DNA of 64,000 bases from JBEVNR01 sp040507985 (GTDB lineage: Bacteria > Pseudomonadota > Alphaproteobacteria > Rickettsiales > UBA6187): the NCBI GenBank assembly GCA_040507985.1, contig JBEVNR010000012.1, forward strand, positions 1 to 64,000. Direction: 5' to 3'. The notes beneath the pieces are model-generated. The model did not search any database and was not told the DNA's origin. It saw only the letters and a list, made by a program, of their open reading frames with translations. The position numbers and the translations under genes were made by a program. The number at the start of each line of letters is the position of its first letter. The stretch's first letter is position 1. Positions 56,092 through 63,414 of the stretch are shown piece after piece.

Positions 56092-56838
56092 GTGCGACAC
56101 ATGCGGGCGCTCGTTGACGACGCGTATAAATCATACGGCCAAAAAAAAGTGCTGCAAGGCGTCTCGTTCGAGATTCCGTCCGGCTCCTCGCTGGTGGTGA
56201 TCGGAGGTTCCGGCAACGGCAAGTCGGTGCTGATGCGCTGCATGATCGGGCTGGAGAAGGCCGACAAGGGCCGCATCGTCATCGACGACGTCGAGGTGAA
56301 CGGAACGAAAGGCAATGTGTATGCCGCGCTCATGCGGCGCATCGGGGTGCTTTTTCAGGCCGGCGCCTTGTTCGATAGCCTGCCGGTGTGGAAAAACGTC
56401 GCGTTTTCTGCCATCCACCACGACGGAGCAAGCAAAAAAGAGGCGCTCGCGCTGGCCCAAGCAACGCTCGAAGAGGTGGGACTGGGCAAAGAAGCGTTGT
56501 TTTTATCGCCGGCGGAACTGTCGGGCGGCATGCAAAAGCGGGTGGCGCTCGCCCGCGCCGTGGCCTCGAAGCCGGAGCTTATTTTTTTCGACGAGCCGAC
56601 TACCGGCCTCGACCCGATCATGTCCGAAGTCATTAACGGATTAATCGTCAATTGTCGTAAAAAATTGGGCGCGACCACCTTCACCATCACCCATGACATG
56701 CATTCGGCGAAAACCATAGCCGACCGCGTCGCATGGCTGCATGACGGCGTCATTAAGTGGCACGGCGCGCCGGACGAACTGAAAAATGCCCAAGATCCTT
56801 ATTTGCAAAGCTTCTTGAGCGGCGCCGGCGGGGCGTAA
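56092..56838 (+). CDS. mlaF: MlaF-type ABC transporter ATPase
   Basis: Cytoplasmic ATPase partner of MlaE. The 248-residue protein has Walker A VIGGSGNGKSVLMRC near residue 37, Q-loop FQAGALFDSLPVWKNVAF near 85 (a typical Mla sequence), signature LSGGMQKRVALARA near 143, Walker B LIFFDEPTTGLDP and the H-loop TITHDM. The start is either GTG 56092, directly after the mlaE stop, or ATG 56101. The gene ends inside a hairpin that may also terminate the convergent pstB. Confidence 0.93.
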   Translation: MRHMRALVDDAYKSYGQKKVLQGVSFEIPSGSSLVVIGGSGNGKSVLMRCMIGLEKADKGRIVIDDVEVNGTKGNVYAALMRRIGVLFQAGALFDSLPVWKNVAFSAIHHDGASKKEALALAQATLEEVGLGKEALFLSPAELSGGMQKRVALARAVASKPELIFFDEPTTGLDPIMSEVINGLIVNCRKKLGATTFTITHDMHSAKTIADRVAWLHDGVIKWHGAPDELKNAQDPYLQSFLSGAGGA

Positions 56839-56846
56839 TCCCCGCC
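56827..56846. terminator. GC-rich hairpin spanning the mlaF stop
   Basis: GGCGGGG (56827-56833) pairs with CCCCGCC (56840-56846); the loop contains the TAA stop. An alternative CCCGC/GCGGG stem overlaps it. No T-run follows. It lies between the convergent mlaF and pstB genes. Confidence 0.45.
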
Positions 56847-56890
56847 AAAGCGGGATAGCAGTCCACATTGAATCATTTTAATGCGACATT

Positions 56891-57700
56891 TTATCCGAAC
56901 TTTCCGCCGACATAGTCGCGCGTCTCCTTTCGGGCGGCCTTTCCCCCGAAAATATTGGCGGTTTTGTCGAATTCCATCAATTCGCCCATGTGAAAAAATC
57001 CCACATAGTCAGACACGCGTTGGGCCTGGCTCATGGAATGGGTGACGACCACGATGGCGAATTTTTCCTTAAGCTCGCTCATCAATTCTTCGATCACTTT
57101 GGTGGCGATGGGATCCAGCGCCGAACACGGCTCGTCCATCAGCAGCGCCTCCGGCTTGACGGCAATCGCTCGGGCGATGCACAAGCGCTGTTGTTGGCCG
57201 CCGGAGAGATCGGTGGCGACGCTTCTTAGCCTGTCCTTCACCTCCGGCCACAACCCCGCGCGGCGCAAGCTGTTTTCCACCACGTAGTCGAGCGCGTCGC
57301 GCCCGTCGCAAATGCCGTGAATGCGCGGCCCGTAGGCCACGTTGTCGTAAATGCTTTTGGGAAAGGGGTTAGGTTTTTGGAACACCATGCCGACGCGCGC
57401 GCGAATCATCGATCCGTCCACCGATGGGCCGTACATGTTTTCGTCGTCGAGCAGCACGCGCCCTTCGACGCGACACCCGGGAATATAGTCGTTCATGCGG
57501 TTGAGGCAGCGCAGAAACGTGGATTTTCCGCATCCCGACGCGCCGATCAGCGCGGTGACGCTTTTAGCGGCGACGTCCATGCTTACGTTGCTAAGCGCGA
57601 GCTTGTCGCCGTACCGCACGTTTAAATCGCGGATTCTCATCTTGGTTTTCGTTCCGGGAACAAGTCCGGGAACGGGAAGGGCGGAAGAAAGGGCGGCCAT
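56891..57700 (-). CDS. pstB: Phosphate ABC transporter ATPase PstB
   Basis: Energises high-affinity phosphate uptake with PstA, PstC and PstS. The 269-residue protein starts at the ATG at 57700, which has AAGGAAAAC ahead; the frame remains open upstream into rbfA. It has Walker A LIGASGCGKSTFLRCLNRMND, a PstB-type insertion (PGCRVEGRVLLDDENMYGPS), Q-loop FQKPNPFPKSIYDNVAYGPR, signature LSGGQQQRLCIARA, and Walker B ALLMDEPCSALDP, all diagnostic for PstB. The other pst genes and phoU are not in the window. Confidence 0.95.
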   Translation of the reverse strand: MAALSSALPVPGLVPGTKTKMRIRDLNVRYGDKLALSNVSMDVAAKSVTALIGASGCGKSTFLRCLNRMNDYIPGCRVEGRVLLDDENMYGPSVDGSMIRARVGMVFQKPNPFPKSIYDNVAYGPRIHGICDGRDALDYVVENSLRRAGLWPEVKDRLRSVATDLSGGQQQRLCIARAIAVKPEALLMDEPCSALDPIATKVIEELMSELKEKFAIVVVTHSMSQAQRVSDYVGFFHMGELMEFDKTANIFGGKAARKETRDYVGGKFG

Positions 57701-57726
57701 ATGTTTTCCTTGCGTATGTAACGATG

Positions 57727-58113
57727 TTATTCCCGCTCCAGCTTCTTCAGGGCGACGTCGATGCGCGACGCCTCGTCGAATCCCTTGTCGAAGGCCAGCG
57801 TAATTTTTGGCGTGTATTTCGTTTGCAACTCCTTCGCAATCAGGCGACTGCATTCGGCGGCGCATTCGGCAAGCGCTTTCTCGAACTCGCGCGTCGGCTC
57901 GATCCCGAGCGGCGCGACGAACGCCTTGGCGGTGCGCAAGTCCGGCGCGACCTTCACGTGCGAGACGGTGAGCGGCGCGCTCGCGAACCCTTCCGGCACG
58001 ACGTCGCCCCGCAAGAAAGCGGAGGAAAGTATCTCTTTAATGCGCCTCGCCACCCTATCCGGGCGCCGTCCGTCGCCTTTTTGCTTCTCTTTAATAATGT
58101 TCCGGTAGTGCAT
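57727..58113 (-). CDS. rbfA: Ribosome-binding factor A
   Basis: Helps mature the 30S subunit and is needed for growth in the cold. The 128-residue protein has the RbfA order: RPDRVARRIKEILSSAF at the N-terminus, VPEGFASAPLTVSHVKVAPDLRTAKAFV in the middle (given in part in the family as the KH-type core), and a C-terminal helix and strand (LQTKYTPKITLAFDKGFDEA) with the Phe/Asp turn typical of the family. infB and truB, its common neighbours, are absent. It may share a transcript with pstB, which begins 27 bases later on the same strand. Confidence 0.9.
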   Translation of the reverse strand: MHYRNIIKEKQKGDGRRPDRVARRIKEILSSAFLRGDVVPEGFASAPLTVSHVKVAPDLRTAKAFVAPLGIEPTREFEKALAECAAECSRLIAKELQTKYTPKITLAFDKGFDEASRIDVALKKLERE

Positions 58114-58134
58114 AAGGTTTCCGTAAAAAAGACG

Positions 58135-59331
58135 TTAGACGTTGACGTGGTCGCGCACCCCGGCCGCAAACAGCAGGGTAATGGCCGAGGTGAGCATCGA
58201 CATGACGAAGACGGTGAAGGTTTTTTTCAGGCGCTTGGGCTTGGTGGAAATCTCCGGCGCCTTCGGCTCGATGACGCGCACGATATATTTGCTTTTGCGA
58301 TGGGCGTTGACCATCGCCGCCTCGTAGGAGGTAAGCGCAATTTCATAGCGCTTGAGCGCGAAGTCTTGCCGCATCGACAGTTTTCCGTATTCTTGCATGA
58401 CGTCCGAAAGAGGCTCGACGCGCGACCCCAATAGCTTCTCGCGCTGCGCGTCGATGGCGTCGGTGAGCGCCGCAATCTTAATTTTCATTTGTTTCACCTC
58501 GAACGCCCTGTCGCTGAGCGTTTCGCGCAAGGCCGCTAATTCCGCGTTTAACTTAATCTTATCCACTTCCAATTGTTGAATAAATCTAAATAAGCCCGAT
58601 CCGCTTTTTTCGGGATCGAGGTTGTTGTTGCTTTTGCGAAAGCGATTAATTTCGTCCATGGCTTCCACCACGCGGTTTTCCGCCTCCTTCAATTGTTTTT
58701 GGTCGAACGCCACGTCGTCGTTGCGAATGCGCGTCATCATGTCGTTCATGAAAGATTCGGTAACGTCGAGCACGGCCTTGGCGATGCGCTGCGCGTCGGC
58801 GGGAGCGAAGGCGCTCACCTCCAGATCGATAGTGCCGGCGTCTTGGTTCAGCGTGATTTTTATCATGCCGCGATAATAATCAAGAAAATCTTCCTCCGTC
58901 GCGCCTTCCTTCAAACGGGCGATCGCGTCGGCGCCGGGGCGGCGGTATATGTCTTTTAGCTCCAGGCGCTCGCTTAGCTTGGCGAGCAGCGCCGGCGATT
59001 CGATATAGTCCTTGACGATGAGCAAATCGCGCTTCTCTTGCGTGTCCATTAACCCGTACGCCGCGCCCACCATGCCCAAATCGATGTTTTTCTGCTCGGC
59101 GTACACCGAAAACGAGGTGAGCGACACATACTGGTCGGACGCGACGAAGGCGTAATATATTCCCGAGACGAGGGTGGGAAGCAGGGTCGCCGCCACGAAG
59201 AATCGAAAATACCCGTTTTTAAAAAGCGCGCTCCAGCGAAACTTGCTGTGTTCCGATTGTAAAATCGACGGATCGGAAGCGGCGGGAGCGTTTCCCGCCG
59301 AAGGTTCGACGGGCAAGGCGGCGTCGGGCAT
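58135..59331 (-). CDS. Capsule polysaccharide export inner-membrane protein (KpsE/BexC/CtrB type)
   Basis: A 398-residue polysaccharide co-polymerase-type protein. One helix near residue 40 (FRFFVAATLLPTLVSGIYYAF), a periplasmic domain with SFSVYAEQKNIDLG and YIESPALLAKLSERLELKD near the start, long coiled coil (FDQKQLKEAENRVVEAMDEI; KLNAELAALRETLSDRAFEV), then the conserved YEIALTSYEAAMVNAHRKSKY, VRVIEPKAPEISTKPKRLKK and a second helix (FVMSMLTSAITLLFAAGV). These features match the KpsE family that couples ABC-driven capsule export to the outer-membrane channel. No kpsM, kpsT or kpsD homologue is adjacent, so the partner genes lie elsewhere. Confidence 0.87.
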   Translation of the reverse strand: MPDAALPVEPSAGNAPAASDPSILQSEHSKFRWSALFKNGYFRFFVAATLLPTLVSGIYYAFVASDQYVSLTSFSVYAEQKNIDLGMVGAAYGLMDTQEKRDLLIVKDYIESPALLAKLSERLELKDIYRRPGADAIARLKEGATEEDFLDYYRGMIKITLNQDAGTIDLEVSAFAPADAQRIAKAVLDVTESFMNDMMTRIRNDDVAFDQKQLKEAENRVVEAMDEINRFRKSNNNLDPEKSGSGLFRFIQQLEVDKIKLNAELAALRETLSDRAFEVKQMKIKIAALTDAIDAQREKLLGSRVEPLSDVMQEYGKLSMRQDFALKRYEIALTSYEAAMVNAHRKSKYIVRVIEPKAPEISTKPKRLKKTFTVFVMSMLTSAITLLFAAGVRDHVNV

Positions 59332-59344
59332 GAAAGAGGGTTTC

Positions 59345-60007
59345 CTACGATAGCGTTACGGTAATGGCAAGCGCGTTTTCTTCGTAACGCGGCTCAATGC
59401 GCGCGCCCGCTTTTCGGCATAGCGACGCGAGGGTGGAGGCCGCGAGGTTTTTATAAGTCGCGCGCGGAAGCGGGAAGTCCGGTTGCGTCGCGGCGTCGAG
59501 CGTGGCACGCTCTTCGGCGTCGAGCATAAAGGCCCGTCCTTCGGCCCGCATGACAAATATTTTTCCCTCCGCGCGAAACGTCACGCGCGCCTTTCGGGGA
59601 AACGCTTTATGGACGATAAGCGCAAAGGCCAGCGCCGCCTTGTCGGCGTATGGGGGAAAATGCGAAAACGCCGCGTCGCCTTCCGGTTCGATTACCTCGA
59701 AACCGCGCAAATAGTGGCGCACGAGCGCAACGGTAGCGTAAAAATCGGATTCGGATTCGGCGCCCACGCCGAAGAGCTTGCGAAAGACACGCAGGCGCGC
59801 GGAGGCGTCCTCGGCGCTGATTTTCAACAATTCGACGGAAGAGGCGCGCATGGAATCGTCGTCCGCATGTTCCGCTAAAATTTCCGCCCCGTTCGCGAAG
59901 GCGCTCACCAGTCCGGCCAGGTCGTGGCATAGCCGTGTGGCGACAAGCTCCGAGACGGGCGCCCCTGCGTTGTTGTCAGCCTCCGCCGACGCGTTTCTTG
60001 ACGTCAT
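59345..60007 (-). CDS. chpT: ChpT-like histidine phosphotransferase
   Basis: ChpT of alphaproteobacteria passes phosphate from the CckA kinase to CtrA and CpdR to control cell cycle and motility. This 220-residue protein has the key helix with the phosphoacceptor (VATRLCHDLAGLVSAFANGAE, His near residue 28), the second helix (SVELLKISAEDASARLRVFRKLFG), then a degenerate kinase-like ATPase domain without nucleotide-binding motifs, as in ChpT. The match is at the level of helix pattern and the RxCHDL core. No cckA or ctrA lies in the window. It is 13 bases upstream of the KpsE-type gene and probably transcribed with it. Confidence 0.82.
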   Translation of the reverse strand: MTSRNASAEADNNAGAPVSELVATRLCHDLAGLVSAFANGAEILAEHADDDSMRASSVELLKISAEDASARLRVFRKLFGVGAESESDFYATVALVRHYLRGFEVIEPEGDAAFSHFPPYADKAALAFALIVHKAFPRKARVTFRAEGKIFVMRAEGRAFMLDAEERATLDAATQPDFPLPRATYKNLAASTLASLCRKAGARIEPRYEENALAITVTLS

Positions 60008-60126
60008 ACGCCCCCCCCTTCGCCGCGTTTATCGTCGCTTCCGGCGTAAAATTACGCAGAAACCGCTTGCAAACATACCGGCGTCGTCGGTAAAAGTATA
60101 GAAAAAAGGCGAGCCGGTCACATAGC

Positions 60127-60963
60127 ATGAAAGCGACGTTATTGCAGTTAAACAGCGGAAACGACCTTGTCGCGAACGTCGCTGCCGTGCGCGACATGGC
60201 GGCGAGGGCGGTTGAACGCGACGCGCCGAACGTCGTTTCCATGCCCGAAAACGCTTTCATGATGCCGGGAAGCCCGCAAGAATTATTTGACGCCGCCATG
60301 CCCGAAGCGTCGCACCCCGCCGTGCTCGCCATGCGCGAGCTTGCCGCCGATAAAGGCGTGTGGATACATATCGGCGGCGTGGCCGTGCCGTCCCCGACCG
60401 CGCCCGGCAAATGCGCCAACCGCACCTTGCTTATTTCTGCGGAAGGAGAGGTTGTCGCGCGATACGATAAAATTCACCTCTACGACGCCTCTCCCGCCGG
60501 AGGGGAAAGCCATCGGGAATCGGCGCGCTTCTCTCCCGGGCGATCCGCCGTCGCCGTCGACGCGCCTTTCGGACGCGTCGGCCTCACCATTTGCTACGAT
60601 TTGCGTTTTCCCGGCCTCTTCCGGCGATTGGCCCGCGAAGGATGCGCGGTCATTTTCGCTCCCGCCGCCTTCACCGCCTACACCGGTCGCCTGCATTGGG
60701 AGATATTGCTTCGCGCCCGCGCCGTTGAAACCGGATGCTTCATCGTCGCGGCGGCGCAAACGGGAGCACATCCCGCCGGACGGCACACGTTCGGGCATTC
60801 CATGGTCGTCTCCCCCTGGGGCGAGATTATCGAAACGAAAGAGAAGGACGCCGGATTCCTTACCGTTGACATGGACCTATCCGAAACGGAACGCTATCGC
60901 GCGCAAATTCCCTCGCTCGCCTTAGAGGCGGAATACGACTTTGCGCTGACGGACGCGCGATGA
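60127..60963 (+). CDS. Carbon-nitrogen hydrolase (Nit1/NIT2-like amidase)
   Basis: A 278-residue nitrilase-superfamily enzyme. The catalytic triad is visible: Glu in SMPENAFM (near residue 40), Lys in ARYDKIHLYDA (near 117) and Cys in LTICYDLRFPGLFRRL (near 155). GGESHRESARFSPG and the C-terminal SMVVSPWGEII complete the pattern of the Nit1/Nit2 group, which hydrolyses deaminated glutathione or omega-amidated oxoacids as metabolite repair. In alphaproteobacteria such a gene often lies near grxC. Its stop overlaps the start of rsmJ (ATGA), indicating coupling. Confidence 0.9.
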   Translation: MKATLLQLNSGNDLVANVAAVRDMAARAVERDAPNVVSMPENAFMMPGSPQELFDAAMPEASHPAVLAMRELAADKGVWIHIGGVAVPSPTAPGKCANRTLLISAEGEVVARYDKIHLYDASPAGGESHRESARFSPGRSAVAVDAPFGRVGLTICYDLRFPGLFRRLAREGCAVIFAPAAFTAYTGRLHWEILLRARAVETGCFIVAAAQTGAHPAGRHTFGHSMVVSPWGEIIETKEKDAGFLTVDMDLSETERYRAQIPSLALEAEYDFALTDAR

Positions 60964-61631
60964 ATGTAGAAGGCGTACGCCTAAACGAGTGCACGGATCG
61001 CCCCTTCCTATCGCTCGCCCTACGAAACGGGACGCTCGTCTCTCGCCTCGACCCGTTCGACAAGCCGAGTTTTCAGCGGCGATTGCGCAACGTCTCCCAA
61101 AAGGAAGCCTTCGCGCGGGCGCTGGGGTTAAAATCGTCCGCGCCGAAAACCGTTTTCGATATGTGCGGGGGAACGGGCGCCGACGCCGTTCTCATGGCCG
61201 AATTCGGCGCGCGCGTGACGTGCTGCGAAAAACATCCCGTCGTTGCGACGTTGCTCGCCCACACGCTCGCCGCCATGAGGGAACGCGAGGAAGACGCCGA
61301 GACGGCAAGCCGCATCGCGCTTTTCGTCGGCGACGCACGGGAGTGCGCCGAGCCGGAGGCGTTCGACGCGGCGCATATCGACGCCATGTTCCTCAAAAAC
61401 GGCGCCGCCCTCGCCCATAAGGACATGCGCCTGCTGCAAGAATTAACCGAGGGCGAGCCGGACGAATCGCAAAGCCTGCTCGCCTGCGCGCTCGCGAAGG
61501 CGCCCCGCGTGGCCGTCAAGCGCGCGGCGTCGTCCTCGCCCCTGGCGCCGCCCTGTTTTTCGATCGAAGGAAAGGCGGTGCGATACGACGTGTACGTGCG
61601 GAGGAATGCGCGCATTTTTGAAAGCGGTTGA
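60960..61631 (+). CDS. rsmJ: 16S rRNA (guanine1516-N2)-methyltransferase RsmJ
   Basis: Methylates N2 of G1516 in 16S rRNA with SAM. The 223-residue protein has the SAM-binding motif VFDMCGGTGADAVLMAEFGA near residue 62, CCEKHPVVATLLAHTL (motif II region), and, after a linker, DAMFLKNGAALAHKDMRLLQ, then VAVKRAASSSPLA. This follows E. coli RsmJ (motif IV DPMFP, KKEMRVFQ, VVKRPDYAPPLA) well. The two Pro of motif IV are replaced by Ala and Leu, which may affect catalysis. It overlaps the nitrilase gene. Confidence 0.85.
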   Translation: MNVEGVRLNECTDRPFLSLALRNGTLVSRLDPFDKPSFQRRLRNVSQKEAFARALGLKSSAPKTVFDMCGGTGADAVLMAEFGARVTCCEKHPVVATLLAHTLAAMREREEDAETASRIALFVGDARECAEPEAFDAAHIDAMFLKNGAALAHKDMRLLQELTEGEPDESQSLLACALAKAPRVAVKRAASSSPLAPPCFSIEGKAVRYDVYVRRNARIFESG

Positions 61632-61712
61632 AATGTCGTCGCCGTTAGGGTAATGTAAGAAGCGCGCTTTGCATAATTAAAGCGTAACCCAACCATTTCT
61701 GCATCGTTATTT

Positions 61713-62570
61713 ATGCGCGTTCGTTACGTGAAGTCCGACGGTTCCTCCGCCGGCATGTCGCTCATAGAGCTATCCATCACCATTACCATCATAGGCTTGC
61801 TGCTCGCGGCAACGCTGGGGGGTCTAAGCCTCGTGGCCTCCGCTAAAATAAAAAAACTCACGGCGGAGCTGACCTCCATGGAAGCCGCCGTCCGGGAATT
61901 TAAGGGTTCCTACCGCTTTTACCCCGGCGACGCGCCGGAGGCCGATAAATATTGGCCCGGGCCTTGCGCGAAGTTCGGATCGGGCGAATGCAACGGAAAC
62001 GGCAACGGGAGCGTCGAGTTCACCGAACGCGGCGTCGCCCCCACCACCGCCGGCGAGCCGTACGAAGATTTAATGGCCCCGTTCCATCTCTCCGCCGCCG
62101 GCCTGATTCCCGGCAGTTATGGCGGAAGACCGACTTCGTCCGGGCGCTATTCGATAGGTTTGGACGATCCCGCCAAAGCGAACGCGCCCAATTCTGACGC
62201 CTTCCCCCAGGCGGGATTCATGATTCACGAGGAATACGACCCGGCAGGGGCGAAAACCATTTACGGCACGCGCGGCCATACGGTGCGCGTCGGATCGATC
62301 GTTACCTTGAGTCCTTCCTTGTCCGGCATGCCTTACGGCGGATTTATCGACGCCAAGCAAGCCTTCGCGCTCGACAAAAAAGCCGACGACGGCAAGCCCG
62401 CCTCCGGCCGCATCTACGCCCTTCGCGAATATGACGACTTAACCAACCCCGATACGCCGGAAGGATGCGTCACCAAAGAATGGTTTACCGAAGATAAGGA
62501 TTCGGTGGAATACGCCATGGCAAACACGTCGAAAAGTTGTTCCCTCGTTCTTTGGTTGAGTAAGATATAA
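61713..62570 (+). CDS. Type IV pilin-like (pseudopilin-like) protein, paralogue of the gene at 2363
   Basis: A 285-residue protein with a short leader and prepilin peptidase site AG/MSLIELS (Glu at +5), then a hydrophobic helix (ITITIIGLLLAATLGGLSLVA). YPGDAPEADKYW, FGSGECNGNGNGS and a C-terminal Cys pair correspond to YPGDFSEATTYW, GDGDG and the Cys pair of the protein at 2363-3067, so they are a family within this genome. The C-terminal Cys residues (about 252 and 279) probably form the pilin-type D-loop. It stands alone, without assembly genes nearby. Confidence 0.82.
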   Translation: MRVRYVKSDGSSAGMSLIELSITITIIGLLLAATLGGLSLVASAKIKKLTAELTSMEAAVREFKGSYRFYPGDAPEADKYWPGPCAKFGSGECNGNGNGSVEFTERGVAPTTAGEPYEDLMAPFHLSAAGLIPGSYGGRPTSSGRYSIGLDDPAKANAPNSDAFPQAGFMIHEEYDPAGAKTIYGTRGHTVRVGSIVTLSPSLSGMPYGGFIDAKQAFALDKKADDGKPASGRIYALREYDDLTNPDTPEGCVTKEWFTEDKDSVEYAMANTSKSCSLVLWLSKI

Positions 62571-62697
62571 TAAATAAATTTTATTGGCTATATCGACGCT
62601 TTTATCAAAAAACATACGGATTTTTGCGTTGAAAAACGTGCGAAGGGCGATATAAAAACTCTTTGTTAACGTCTAACGCAGCTTAAGGAACGCGCGT

Positions 62698-63381
62698 ATG
62701 AAAAAAATAACGAAAACATTGGCGGCGTGGGCGGTTTCATTGGCGGCGATAACCCATAGCGGAGATTCTATGGCAAAAAGCGAATCGGATTCGAACGACG
62801 CGCGCTTCGTCGTCGGATACGTCGAGAATATTTACATCCCCGCCGTCGACTTAAAGCTAAAGGCAAAGCTCGACACGGGCGCCGCCACCTCGTCCATCCA
62901 CGCCACCATCATTGAGGTGCGCTCTCCCGAAGACGAGGAGGAGGACGAAGGCGACGGCGCCAAAACGGACGCATCGGACAAACGCGATGAAAGAAACGTC
63001 GCGAAAAAAAAGACGAAAAAACGTAAAAGCAACAAAGAAACCATTATTTTCAAGCTCGAAATTAACCATGCGGGCAAGGAAGGGGAAGAGGTTGACTCCC
63101 GGCAGTTAAAATATCCGGTGGAACGGTGGGTGCGCATTAAAACCAAAAAGGGCGGCACCGTCCGACGTCCCGTCATTCGCATGAGCTTTTGCGTCGCCGG
63201 CATCCTGGTGGAAGACGAGGTCAACCTAGCCAATCGCGACAATTTTAACTACGACGTGCTTATCGGGCGAAACATGCTGGTGCGTGGCGGGCTTGCCGTC
63301 GATCCTTCAAAAGCGTTTACGGAGCAGCCAAATTGCTCTATAAAGAAATCTTCCCCTCCTAAGGAAGGGGACCAAGAGTAA
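62698..63381 (+). CDS. Putative ATP-dependent zinc protease family (retropepsin-like) exported protein
   Basis: A 227-residue protein with a signal peptide (MKKITKTLAAWAVSLAAITH). The core resembles RimK-associated putative ATP-dependent zinc proteases, which have a retropepsin-like fold: AKLDTGAATSSIHA (the D-T-G active-site motif near residue 60), VERWVRIKTKKGG, RRPVIRMSFCVAGI and NYDVLIGRNML. A charged, low-complexity insertion of about 35 residues (DEEEDEGDGAK, KKKTKKRKSNKE) separates the first and second strands. The next gene encodes the inactive transglutaminase/7TM protein that commonly accompanies this family. The substrate is unknown. Confidence 0.82.
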   Translation: MKKITKTLAAWAVSLAAITHSGDSMAKSESDSNDARFVVGYVENIYIPAVDLKLKAKLDTGAATSSIHATIIEVRSPEDEEEDEGDGAKTDASDKRDERNVAKKKTKKRKSNKETIIFKLEINHAGKEGEEVDSRQLKYPVERWVRIKTKKGGTVRRPVIRMSFCVAGILVEDEVNLANRDNFNYDVLIGRNMLVRGGLAVDPSKAFTEQPNCSIKKSSPPKEGDQE

Positions 63382-63414
63382 TCCCCCTTGACGCCGCTAC
63401 GGAGTAACGCTTAC

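Noticed and set aside
57724..58434. 236-codon plus-strand frame over rbfA and the KpsE-type gene
   Set aside because: It spans two genes and their gap on the opposite strand and has no domain; RbfA and KpsE motifs on the minus strand are clear.
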